Assembly (NCBI GenBank): GCA_965153455.1
Contig: OZ234501.1
Span: 7,316,001-7,380,000, forward strand
From: Sphagnum compactum
Lineage: Eukaryota; Bryophyta; Sphagnopsida; Sphagnales
Reading direction: 5' to 3'
DNA length: 64,000 nucleotides
Shown here: positions 34,269-46,139 of the stretch, one piece after another
Layout: every line of letters starts with the position of its first letter
Numbering within the stretch: position 1 is the stretch's first letter
The notes under the pieces: generated by a model
What the model was told of the DNA's origin: nothing
Databases searched by the model: none
Seen by the model: the letters and a program-made list of their open reading frames with translations, nothing else
Position numbers and translations under genes: made by a program

Positions 34269-36875
34269 CCGCCTTTGAGCTTTCCTCTTGACCAGCCCAT
34301 CTTGAGATCAAAGAAACCACCCCCATATTTGGGGACAACATTACCTTGTATGTGTTGTTTTTAGAATGGGCCATTCATTCTTGTAAGGTACTTGGAACTT
34401 TCAGTTGTCAATTTTGCCCATCTGTAATCCTGTAGGATATTCAGTTTCACAAGATATAATTATCCAAGTTGTATATTGGTGGCTATAAACACTTTGCCAA
34501 TTCCAGGCAGAATGCTTGCTTAGATCACCTGTATGTATGAGAGAACCTGCCAACAAAGCCTTGCTATCCAGAAATGATGCCTTGATCTGTCCCGTGTTGT
34601 TCCTGTAAGCAGAAAATCGATTCAACAAGCACATCCAATGTGTGACCTGAGCGCACTGTTGTGAAAGTTTGGTCATTGAAACTTGGACCCTTTCCTCACC
34701 TTCCCATTCATCCTCCCAATAACACCAGGCTGCCCACTATAAGTGTAGGAACCTAGGGGCGAACTAGTCATTCAATCTATGGGAAACTAGGTTGTTTCTA
34801 ATCTTTGGGAGAGTCCAATTTTGGTTGTTGCCCGATGTGTGAATTTCAGAGACTCAATTCTGCTGGCCATGGCATTGTTCTGCTGTAATTAGTATGTTCT
34901 TAAGGCTAATTATCCTTGAACCTATGTCAATGGTTGATCAGTGCTAGTGAATTTGGACCAGGAAGTATGTAGAAACTCTCAGATTATGTTGTTATTGTGT
35001 TATTTTGTTGCTGTCAATACCACTGGTTATGCTTTTTGGCAACAATGGAATTTGATTGTTCGTTCATTGCCTACTTTTCATATTTTCGTTCCATGTGATC
35101 TGTATTTGATAAGGTTACTAGTTTGAACCATGTTTTGAGTCCATGTTGTTTACCAGTGTTGGGCAGATATCCGGAAAATCTGGATATCCTGACTGGTATC
35201 ACCCAGGATATGACTTGTAAAAATCCTTTGGATATCAAAAGTTGTGATATTTGAGATGATGTTATCTTTGGATTTTTTAAAATTGTGAGATCTGGTCATA
35301 TAATGTATTCGGAGGGGGTTAAAAAAAATTGAAAATTTGATATCCAAGTAGGATATCAGGTCCTTGCCTGGATATGGATATGAGCATGGGGATTTGGGTA
35401 TAGGGTGTAGGTTGTAGGCTGCTAGAAGAAGAAAGAAAATGAACATGGGTGTCACCCTGGTTGATCTAAACTTAAAAGAACCTTAAATGCCGAATAAAAT
35501 GGGGCCTGAGCACTAACTTGGCCCTCACATTGTGTTCTTGCTCTTCTTTGCAGTTGTCGTTGTTGTTCTTCATGTTACTAGTAGTATTTGAGTGGAACTG
35601 CCATTTTTTTTATTGTTGTTCTTCGTGTTACTAGTCCTCTTCGCTTGGTGTTGTTCCTCTTCACGCTCATTGCTGCTCCTTTTCATGCTTATGACTACTC
35701 CTAATTGCTTGCTATTACTTTTGTTTGTGCTTGTTGTTGTTGCTCCTCTTCACGCTTGTTGTTGCTCTTCTTTGCGCTTGCTACTTACTATTTATTATTA
35801 CTTAAACTTTTGGACTTGAAATTTTATCTTGTTGTATTTTTGGAGAATTTTTTTAATAATATTTTGTTAGTGGGAATGCTAGAATATCTGATAAGTATTA
35901 ATGTTGAAAAAAAGTATCCATCCCTATTGAAATCCGGCATTATATCAAATTTTTAAAATTATCCTTACAGGATACTATTACAGGTGAATAATTATAACTT
36001 GTTGCAAATGTTACGACGCTCACAAAATTGCAAAGCATAAAACATTAAAAGCCCAAAAAATCAGAAAGCTCAAAATGTTAAAACCCAAAGAACAAACTAA
36101 ACCCTAAAATTGAATATTTTGTAGAAAAAATTAAACCCTAATACAACAAAAACGGGTTTCCTACTGCAGTTTGACACTTGAATGTAGTGTTGAGCACTTT
36201 AATGTCAAGACTCAAACTGCTGTAAACATCACATATATGTAATATACAAATGGATAAAACCACAATGTTTATGTCACAGATGTATCGTAAACCATGGCTC
36301 TGTCAAACATGGCTTATTCAACCTGTATATGTCACAATTGAGTCCTTAAAACCTTATTATATTGTTATAAAACTGAACTCCATCCTCAAATCTCCATCCC
36401 AGTTTTGTTTCTTATGATGCAATCCTTGGAGAAGCTAAGCATAAGCAACCTCTAAGGATCACTCATCCTCAGACTTGCTGGAGAAAAACCATGTCCAGCA
36501 CCTTATGCACCTTCAGCTTGGGTTCAAGAGTTAGGAACTATGGAAAATGTACCTGCATGCTTTGGAATAGCCAAATGTTCCGTTGGGTGCATGGTCTTCT
36601 GAATAAATATCAACTTTCAAAGTTGAATCAATTTAGCCTTTCAGGTCTTGGTGTGGGGATTGTAAATCTGCATTCTCAAAAAATGTTACCTCAATATGAG
36701 GCGTCAAAGAATATATCACTTTGTCAACTTTCAATGAAACCTAGTAGTAAAATGGCATTTGTCACCCAAGAAAATTTCATCGTCTAGTGGCCTAGGACAC
36801 CTCTCTTTCAAGGAGGCAATGGGTCCTACGCAGCATTTCCTAAGCTAGTAAAACCATAAACCCTAAACTCTGGGA
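34269..36875. other. Intergenic space between the convergent kinase and lipase genes
   Basis: The first few hundred bases are probably kinase 3' untranslated region. At 35154 CAGTGTTGGGCAGATATCC resembles the left ends of the hAT-like elements, but no matching right end was found. A repeat rich in TTGTTGTTCTTC and CTCTTCACGCTTGTTG fills about 35550-35785. A 98-codon frame at 36491-36787 is not recognised. Confidence 0.4.
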
Positions 36876-38588
36876 TCACCTAAAGAGGAATCTTTTCACG
36901 TGAAACCCGACACAAATAACAGAAGATGCAAGAAAGAATACATCAAAGCGATGCACAAATTTGGTCACTTTCCTAAACTCCATTACAATATGCTCCATCA
37001 GGCCTGGCTTCCTTGACCTTGGTTTGAAGCTTTTTGGGTGCGCTTCTTGTAGGCGATGGACAAATATAAGACATGCAACTCGGATGCGCAGAATCTTTCC
37101 TGTCAGCTTCTTCTTTGTGCAATATGCATCAGCCACTATCCCCTCCTCCCCTCTCTCCACTTTCAACACACATATCTGCCAAATTCAACCCAACAAGTTC
37201 AAGAAGAAGAATGAATTGAGTTCCAACCAAGCACATATGAATCTAGTCTTGAAACATAAATCTGTCACAACAACCAAATCAACGACCACCAGTCCACATA
37301 GTCAAAAGATCAACAGCAATACCCATTTGCAAGAGAAGAGCTGACTTCTAAGTGCATTCAACTACAAGACACTCATCATCATTACAAGTCATAAAAAGCA
37401 CTTAAGACCCTTGACTGTAACAAGAGAGGGAAATGACTAACCTGTTGAGCTTGAGTGTTCCCATTCTCGAACCCTTTCATGTTCAGTGTAGATGAGCACA
37501 AATCCACCTTCAGTGTGTCTGAAGCTTCATCAAATCCTGTCTTGGCAGCTGTCATAGCTGCAATCAACTGAACATCCTGCATATCATTGCTAGATGGTTG
37601 TCTGCTAGACTCGATTGCAAACACTTGATCAATGTAGCTCAGAAGCGAGTGCTCTTTCACAATGTCCAAAGAGCCACAGCTGAGATGAAAGTTCAAATGT
37701 TTCCCCATCTTCCACCGCTCCCTATCAGCATATTCCAAAAGGTTTGAATTTGCATCAAGCAACACCATGTGACCTGCAAATGAGTAGCGACGACCAGATT
37801 GGTGGGACAGTGCCAAAGCCAATGCTCTGTGAAGCAAGAACCGCAGTACTGTGGGAACCCAAGTTAGGGCTTGTGTCCCAGCGACAACCAATGGTAACTC
37901 CTTGGGCTTCAGTTTAAAGAGCTGAAGGATGAGTGTTCCAACCCGGGTAAGATGTAGCACTTCACTAAGAGGTCCCACATTCAATCCTGCCCACATGCTG
38001 TAGATTGTGTGGGCCAGTGGCATCACCTTTGGAACAATATCGTTCTTTGACACTACATGTACAAAGTGGTGTTGGTAGAATTTGTTGATGTACCTGGTGA
38101 TCAAGAGAAAACTGCCAACGATGAACAACTTGCCTGAACTAAATTTAAGATCAACACATACATGCTCAAATGAAGAGCTCTAAAGCATAATGGCCACATG
38201 CCTTGTAAATCCTTCCAATCCCCTGGTTTTCACATTTAGTCCCACAATCAAATTTACATCATCATCTCCACAGGATTGATGCCCACTATGGAGTTGTTAA
38301 CAACTTGTGGATCCTGTTCTGTTAGGCATTGAGTTTACACCAAGACCCTACATATTTGATGCTAACTGACAGGGTTGATACCTGGCAAGTCGATAATCTG
38401 CAAAAAAAGGACAACCAAAAGTATAGCACTGCACTTGAGCATGACACCATCGCCCTGTTGCCTCCAGCAATCTGAATCAACACACCACATCTTATTTTCA
38501 TGGTTGGAGCACACTCTATAGCTGAATCCCTGACAACATACAAACCCAACAATTTGGAAGAAAATATGTCCATGTACATGCGAGAGAG

Positions 38589-38631
<43 letters not shown>

Positions 38632-38942
38632 TCGTCGCACTCTGCTTCCTGGCCATAGACTCCATTCCCAGCTTTGATGGAGCAAAATAATCAACATGCA
38701 TAATGGCCCACACATGAGCATTGAGAGTCCTGTGTCCTCTCTACCTCTAGATGGGCAGCATTGAACACACATAATGCCTGCACTTAGAATATCTATCTTG
38801 GCGTAGTGCCCATCATAGGGAGGCATTTTAGGTCATCCCCATAACCATGTCTTCAGAAACATGTCGTGTGATTCCTTGGTCACAAATTAGGTCATTTGTT
38901 TTGTGAACGAGAAAAGCTCCTCACAACCAACTCTCTCTGTGT

Positions 38943-39016
<74 letters not shown>

Positions 39017-39585
39017 AGTGTACAGCTAAACAGCAACAGACAATTTTTGCTGGTCTGGCAATGAAGCTTGGTTTGCAATATTTTTTAGCGGTTGCAGAAT
39101 TTTGGGTAGTACCTGAGTGCAAGAAGGGATGCAACAGCACCTCCAAGAGAGTGGCCTGCGAGCACAACCTTCTCCCCTCGCACTAACAGCCTTCTGAAAT
39201 ACTCCAATGGTATTGTCTTGGCTCTATCCAAGAACCCAGCATGAGCTGCTCCAGGGCTGAGCAGGTTCATACTGCTGTGCATGAACTTCAGATCCGCGAT
39301 CGCGTCACTGATGTCAGTGGAACCTCGACAGGCAACAATGTAGCGGGAATCACTGAGGGACCTCACCACCAGCAATGTTTGCTTGCAATTCCCGAACCCA
39401 TTTTCTCGGAGCTCTTTGTCGGGAACAAATTCATATCTTCTCGAAGCCAGAAGTCCATACTCTCGTTCCATGATCTTAAGCTCATCCTCGGGGTTATTGC
39501 TATAGACCACGGCCGAGAGAACAATGGCGTCCACCAACCACATGGGGTGCTTGTCGTCTCTAATGATTTTCCGCAAGTTCGACAT
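36876..39585 (-). CDS. Class 3 lipase (alpha/beta hydrolase), five exons
   Basis: On the minus strand the exons are 39585-39113, 38729-38632, 38397-38382 (16 nt), 38093-37442 and 37175-36876, giving 512 residues with all phases consistent. Motifs: CRGSTDISDAIADL (oxyanion region), AGHSLGGAVASLL with nucleophile Ser146, HVDYFAPSKLGMESMARK in the position of the FGSPxVG strand, HHFVHVVSKNDIVPKV with the expected catalytic Asp, and KEHSLLSYI supplying a candidate His. Such enzymes hydrolyse acylglycerols or galactolipids; the substrate and compartment are not shown here, and no signal peptide is obvious at the start chosen. The donor of exon 2 could also be at 38641. The last exon (Lys-rich, SFKPRSRKPG) is phase-compatible but not a recognised domain, so the C-terminus is less sure. 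Long (GA)n runs sit in introns 1 and 2. Confidence 0.78.
38382..38397 (-). other. Candidate 16-nt microexon of the lipase gene
   Basis: On the minus strand a T-rich tract and GCAG precede ATTATCGACTTGCCAG, which is followed by GTATCA. The 16 nt convert phase 1 to phase 2 and so join exon 2 to the downstream exon in frame, reading NYRLA before RYINKF. Confidence 0.6.
38580..38629. repeat. (GA)n microsatellite next to the lipase exon 2 donor
   Basis: About 25 GA units; the array begins a few bases past the donor proposed for exon 2 on the minus strand. Confidence 0.9.
38947..39013. repeat. (CT)n microsatellite in lipase intron 1
   Basis: Two CT runs with a short CGCTCG interruption. Minus-strand polarity GA, the same as the array at 38580. 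Confidence 0.9.
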
Positions 39586-40620
39586 TTCTTCCCTAGCTTC
39601 TTCTCTTCAGAGAGATTAAACTCAAAACAACAACAACCCAACTATCGATCGATCGATCGATCGACTTCTCTCAAAATCCTCGTTGAAGAATAGCTCCAAA
39701 ATGAAACCCTAATCAAAAACTGAATGCTAGACGACATGCCACACCACAGCTTTGCGGCCTCTCCTCACACAGAATGCACCCCTCATAGCAGCTACTGCTT
39801 GTAACCCAACCAGAGTGATCTATGAAACTAGCAAAATATGATTAAGTGCACGAAACCTCCTGTATTCTTCAATTCTTCACAAGAAGAAACACCCAAAAAA
39901 GGTCCTCCCTCCCTCCTCGTCCTTCTCCGTCTCCTTCTTCTTTCTCCTTTTTCTTTCTGTTCTCGTTGTTCTTACAATTCCTAACACTCTTTCTCGTTGA
40001 GTGTTTGTTTGTTTCCGGTTCAGAAATCCACATAGACCCTTGGCTCAAATGGATTCTGTGGGTCGAATTGATGCTGAGACCCGAAACTGAAAGAATCCGA
40101 AAAGAACAAGAACCAAACAAGGAGCAGAAGCAGGAGGAGGAGGAGGAGGAGGCGGAGGAGGAGGAGCAACAGCAGAAGGCAAACCGGAATGCACACGCTT
40201 GCTGAAAGCTCTGCTGAACGTTTGCTTGCGTTGGAAACACGTGCACTTTTCTCTGTCTCTGCTGCGGTTCGATCGCGTGACCGTGCGGGCCGGAGGACGG
40301 GCTGGCGGGCGGGCGGGACCCAGGCTTTGGTGGGGCTGCCCGCTGATCTGTCGGTTTGTTAGTAGGTACCTACTAGGAGTGGGGTAGGAAGGACGGGGAG
40401 GTTGGGGGGGGGAAAAAACAATCGATACGTGCTGTGAATCTGGCCGTGTCTTTTTCCACGTGTCGATATCTCAAGGTTTGTTCTCGAAATTTGAACGTTG
40501 ATAAAGGTCCTCCCCGATATTTAATAAAGTCTTGGGAACGTCGGTTGGTAGGTAGCTGAGATAATGGACTTTTATGAGGTACCAAAGGCACGCGGTGGGG
40601 AACCGACTTTTTCAAAGAAA
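39586..40620 (-). promoter_or_regulatory. Leader and promoter region of the lipase gene
   Basis: Upstream of the minus-strand start. Contains a GATC tetranucleotide run (39644-39664), a purine-rich AGGAGGAGG tract (about 40125-40170) and a CpG/GGCGGG-rich patch (40280-40320). No gene is recognised. Composition drops to AT-rich spacer after about 40620. Confidence 0.35.
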
Positions 40621-41199
40621 GACAAAAGGGGGTCCTCTAGCCTACCTATACTGATTTTGGCTACCATTAATTAAAGCCAAAATAATTTAGCCATTTAGAT
40701 TTTTAAAAATCGCCAAAATCAGAAAACTTTGGTGAAATTGTAAAATATGGATGATATGGGTAGTCATGGAACATTTTAAATTTTTTTTTCCAATTATATT
40801 ATTCTTCATTCATTTGCCATGACTTGGGTCCCTCCATCTTATACACCTTCTTTTCTCCCCCCCCCTTTGTTGGGTGCTTTGTTTTTATTGATGATGGGTA
40901 ATATGTTCTTTATCTCTTTTGATGGTTTGAATGTTTGAGCTTGCCATAATAATGGGGAGGCCAATTGAACTTGGGAAGCACCTCATCTGATTAATAATGG
41001 AGAGAACATTAGGTATGGCTTCTTTTGTTTTGGTTTACAACTTTTCCATGTGTTGGGGTGGCCTTGTTGTCAAGTACCCTAGTAGCCTAGGGTCAGTTTC
41101 CACATTGAGAAAATGAATAATAATTATTTTTTTCAAAAAAATGATTTTTTAAAAAAAATTTGGAAATTTATATAAATTTTCCAATAATAACAAAGGAGG
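40621..41199. other. Spacer; nothing recognised
   Basis: AT-rich with several homopolymer tracts of A, T and C. Confidence 0.4.
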
Positions 41200-41780
41200 G
41201 GGCCTACTAGGTTATCGGATATCAAACGGGGATTTAGGGTATTATACAAAGCTTAACTAGGAGGTTAGGTAAGAATTTCGTAGGTTAGGGGTCACCTAGC
41301 GGCTTACCTAGGTTATGAGATACCTAAAGAAATTTATTTAGGGGACTACATAGAACCTATCCATGGGACTAGTTAAGAATTTTTTAGGTTAGGGGATACT
41401 TAAAGATTATTTAGGGGACCACCTAAGGCTTCCTAGGGCTAACTATTAGTGCAAGAGGCGGTTACATAAGACCTACATAAAGGGTTTACTTAGAGACTTA
41501 CCTAAGGGACTACCTAGGATTGAGTCATGACCCCCCAATGTAGCCTTTTAAATAACATTTAACTATCCTCTAACTTAGGTAGTTCCTATGTAGGACCTTA
41601 AGTAGTCCCTAGGTAAAAACCCTATTTAAGCTTTTGATAACCCTTCTTTTAGATAGTCTCTAAATGTGCCTTAAATGGCCCACTAGATAGCCATTAACAT
41701 AGGTGGTTTGCTTTGTAACTCCATAGGTAGCCCCTAGGTAGATTTAACCTAGTTGACCCCATACCCGAGATAGCTCCCTA
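41200..41780. repeat. Degenerate array of GGGACTACCTAGG motifs in opposite orientations
   Basis: In 41210-41520 the plus strand repeats AGGGGACTAC(A/C)TAG-like units (41339, 41412, 41506). In 41560-41770 the same unit appears reversed (TTAGGTAGTTCC at 41574, AAGTAGTCCCTAGG at 41601, ATAGGTAGCCCCTAGG at about 41724). The switch falls near 41525, making a loose palindrome of about 570 bp. No coding frame. Confidence 0.6.
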
Positions 41781-44700
41781 ATCTATGTGGCGGTAATTTA
41801 GGTAGATTATATAATGTGGTTAGAATAAAAACTATGGCGATCACTTGGGGATGTTCATGTTTAGTTTTGAGAAAGGATCCTCAATTTGATGAATTTTATA
41901 AATAGTCTAAAAGGAAAGATGAGCGGGTACAATGAGGCTTGAAGTGAGATCACTTTATGGATAATTTTAATATTAATAAAGTTTTTTTTCTCCTATTTCT
42001 TTGTTTGTAGCAATGGACATTGCTTTGTAAGACCATGGTGAGATGATCTTATTTGATTAATGTATAAATCTCTTGCAAACATTTTGTTAATGTATTTTTT
42101 GAATGGCATGAAATAGGTCATTGCCAACTATGTTGTTGTTTTGGGTTTCCTTAAAGTTTGTAATGTTCAATGGATGATTGTGGAATGGTTGGTGGCTAGG
42201 CTTAAGTGGATCATTGTGGCTGAATGGGTGACCTTAAGGATACAATGCCCACTTTAAATTTGGGGTTTTAATTGGTCACTTTCGGGATGATATGAAGAAA
42301 ATTTTGTACATAATTTTTAGAAATACCCTAAGCGCAAGCAATCCACCTTACATGAAGACAACACCATTTTTCATTTGTTGGCTTCTTCTATAGGGAAGAG
42401 GCTATGCATTGGTGTAAAATTTGAACATCAAAGTTTAGTTTGACCTAACTTGTGGGTGACATTTGGACATGTCCCATAAAAATGTATGTGATGTTTTAAG
42501 TTGCAATGTAGTGGAAAATTGTTAATAACTAAATTGAACAGTAATTGCAAAATAATGAAACCTAGTGCACAACTAGTTATATCAATGGGAATTATAGTTG
42601 ATGACGAATTGCAAACATATTGAAAATGTCATATGTAATAGGTGGTGAAAATGCATGTATGTGGCATGATCATATGTGCCAAAGTCGTACATTAATTGCA
42701 AATATTTGTTGATTGGGTGCTACCATTGCCCTAGTTGTAATGTAATTTGCACATGCTACTAAAAATGCAACTTACTAACAAAATCAAACATGATTGATTA
42801 TAACTATATTTATGATGTATATATTTTATTGTATAGATGTTTATTTTGCAACTAACTTGCAACTATAGTACAACTCCTTGATTTTTTTAATGTGACATTT
42901 CATTTATTAATTCCTTACATTTCTATGGGTAGTTGTAGCATAACTATATATTAATTGTTTTGGAGCTTTAATTGTAAGGCAGTCTAGTTGTTGCAAACAT
43001 GATTTTTCATAATGTTTTCAATAATTGTTTATCAATCTATTATTATAATATGTCATGTATGACTTCATTTGGTCATTTAAAGAGTATGTTAGTGTTCCAA
43101 AATATGGACCTACATAACGAAAAGACATGGATATAAGTGAGTTCATTGTTTTCAATTAGAGCTTTAATCGTTACAATTGATAAAATATTCATGTTCCAAT
43201 TGTATATCTATCAATGCTTCTCAACTTCAAAAAAAAATTCAAATGCCAAATGTTCAAAAGAGCAAACATGTTCTAGTTGTGTGTAAAGGTCATAGTGCAC
43301 ACTACAAAAGAAATTATATTCAAATTTCAAAAATGATAAAGAAAACAAGTTGAAGCAATTCAATTAGACTTTTTGACATCTAAATCAAACACACCCACTA
43401 ATTGAATACTAGGAGGTCTTTGCTTCCATGCAAGCAAAAAAAAATGATTTCATTACTAGTTCACTTGCAATAGATTGACGTGATCAATTTGAGACTACAA
43501 CATTAATTCGACTATACTGAAAAACAAGAGGTGCATTCAAATTAATTTGTATAATAAAAATATTGATATTTGTCTATTTGTGCCATTCATACCTACCTCT
43601 TCCAAGCCTAACTACCTCATTCCTTCCTTAAAAAATGCCTCATTTTTTTATCATCTACATGGATATGAAAAGGAAAATCAACATGTGTTTTTTCATGTCC
43701 ATGTTATGTTTATTAAAATAATTTAATAACCTATATTTTTCAAACCTATCTACTTAACCTTTTTCCCTTGTGCATTTACATGGACATGAAAGATTTGACA
43801 TAAATAATGATGAATTATGGTGGGGGGGATAGGATTTTGTTCAATTTGGAGCTTTGCCCTTTGAGCAAGGGCATTACACTTGTTATATAAAAAAATACAA
43901 ATTGATTGAATCTTTCATGATAGGAATTCCATGTTCAAACATGGACCATGTGTTGTGAGTTAATGGCTCCAAATGGCAATGTCTATACCCTTTCACAATT
44001 TCTTCCAAAAAATCTACAAAAGATGTTCAAAAGGACACTAATTTTTTTAATGGTAAAAAATAATGCCTCAAGAAAGCATGAAACACACAAAACGTTCATT
44101 TATGCCAAAAGTTAAACATAATGGAAAATGGGCAACCATTGTTATATCTCCTTTGTCATTTGTAATTCCAAAGCTAAATGTCATAAAACCACTTCAACTT
44201 GAAAAACTCCAAAATAACCAATTCATCTTGGCCATGACACATTCAATGAGGTTCTAGATGAAAATTTGTGCATATTACCAACAATCCTACTTTCCTTGGT
44301 TGGCAAAACACCTTTTGGAAACAAGTGTAAAAAATGAAATCATCTATCAAGTCAACAATGTTATGATTGAAATCATTGAAGGACATAACAAAATGCTACT
44401 ACCATAAATTCACATAATTATTTGACAAACCTATATATTGAAATGCTTGAGATTAAAAGTACAAGGAAAGTTTTTAAATTAACTTGGGTACTACAAACTA
44501 AGAGATGCATAAATCAACGACAAACAAAAGGGAATGATTGAAGCCATTTTTGGACTTGTCTTATGGGGATGGCATATGCGAAAAAAATTCATCAAAACAT
44601 CCTTTAATTGATGTCCACACCATTCTACATGACATAGGAATGCATCCAACTCTCATTATGTACTAGTAAGTTATGAATTAAAAATAATTACTTTCTTATT

Positions 44701-45860
44701 AATTAGACTTCACAACTTTAAATGATTTTGTAATGAAATTTTAGTCCAATTTTCATTGTGAACATTTTAAAGTGAAGACACTATACTTGATTCATATTAC
44801 TATATTCTTTTGAATTGCAAGAAAAACTCCAAATTTGACAATTGTGATTGAGATGTTTCATTTTCTTCAAGGATTGTGAACATGTTGTAATGTTCATAAT
44901 TTTTAGGCATTAAATTTGATCTTCATCTTATGTAATTGCACTTGAAGCAACATGAAATTCTTTTGTAATCATTTCTAGTTGTAAAATTTATAAAATGTCA
45001 TCCTTGTTTTATTTTGTTTCATCTCATCCAAGCAACATGTTATGCAATATGCAACACTAGGTAACCAAGTTATGAATATAATTGTGACATTCACAAATTC
45101 ACTCTTCCATGAAGCTCACGAATGTTTTTTTCAAGAATTTTGAATGCATGTTCACCTAGAGACTTTCCCCTATTGTGTATTCTATTAAACAATCATTCCA
45201 TAATGTGATGTTCCTTTTCTCTATGTGATGTCATTTAATCCAAGCAAAAAAAAAGTGCCATTTATTTGAGGTAGTAGATAAGGATGGTACCATCTTGACA
45301 ACCTTTTTCAAGATTGAACAACCCATGGTACCAAGCAAATGATAGTATAAACTCCAACTTTCAAATAACTCTTTATGTTCCCAATGAATCTCACAAATAG
45401 GTCCATGAATTGTTCCTTGTCATCAATTGTAACTCAACAAACCACAAGATACCCTCAAATTTGGTGGTAGTAGTAATACTCATTATATAGCTTCAAGTAG
45501 CTAGTTTTAGTTATAATAAAATGAGTACAATTACAAGTCCAACTTGAACATTGGGGAGGTTAAATTTTTTTTTGAATATCAACATGATTATTTTGATTAT
45601 GATTATTTTGAGCAATGCAATCATATTCTTGGTGAAAGTTGGTGATTCTTAGTTTAAAAATAACTTTGGATGTTTAAAAACTTTTCTTGAATATGGAGCT
45701 TTTAGGAAATTCATTCATGATGAAAATTATGCTTGACCTTTAGTTTAACCTTAGAAAAGCCCCTCACCCCATCCTTGGCAAACACTAAATAAAAATAATA
45801 AATGTAGCATTGGGCTTGACATGTTTGCAAAACAACAATGCCCAACAAACATCTTTTCCC
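41781..45860. other. About 4 kb AT-rich spacer; no gene recognised
   Basis: Only one open frame above 60 codons (44063-44257), with no recognisable features. No terminal repeats or transposon domains were seen. Confidence 0.4.
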
Positions 45861-45865
45861 GGGGA

Positions 45866-46030
45866 ACTTGAGCCCATTTGCCATAGTGAACCATATTTTG
45901 GACCTATTTTGCCTTGGGCAACAATGTTTCTTTCAAGGACTTGGGCCCATTTGTCACGGGGAACCATGTTTTGGACCTATTTGCCTTGGGCAACAATGTT
46001 TCCCTCAAGGACTTGGGCCCATTTGCCCAA
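45866..46030 (+). repeat. Minisatellite of 72-73 bp, two full copies plus a partial
   Basis: ACTTG(G/A)GCCCATTTG begins at 45866, 45939 and 46011. Units contain GAACCATRTTTTGGACCTATTTTGCCTTGGGCAACAATGTTT. Since 72 is divisible by three, several frames stay open through the array; I read this as repeat-driven rather than as a gene. Confidence 0.85.
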
Positions 46031-46139
46031 AGAAAGGTGCAACTCCCCTTCTCCTCAAGGAAGTTGAGGAAACTTCCCATTCTCCCTAGAAAAGTTGCAA
46101 GTCATTCTCTTTTTGAAAAAACTTGCTTATGAAGTTGCC

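Noticed and set aside
35154-35460. Candidate third hAT-like element beginning CAGTGTTGGGCAGATATCC.
   Set aside because: No matching inverted end or 8-bp duplication was found within about 1 kb, so only a possible left end is seen.
36491-36787. 98-codon plus-strand frame considered as a retrotransposon Pol fragment.
   Set aside because: No reverse transcriptase, integrase or protease motif is visible, and the frame has no flanking repeats.
39869-40246. 125-codon minus-strand frame rich in Ser and Cys upstream of the lipase gene.
   Set aside because: Composition is explained by the AGGAGG purine tract read on the opposite strand; no domain is visible.
46000-46132. Possible CRISPR-like regular repeats at 45866-46030.
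   Set aside because: The whole 72-bp unit repeats with no unique spacers, and the genome is eukaryotic; this is a minisatellite.
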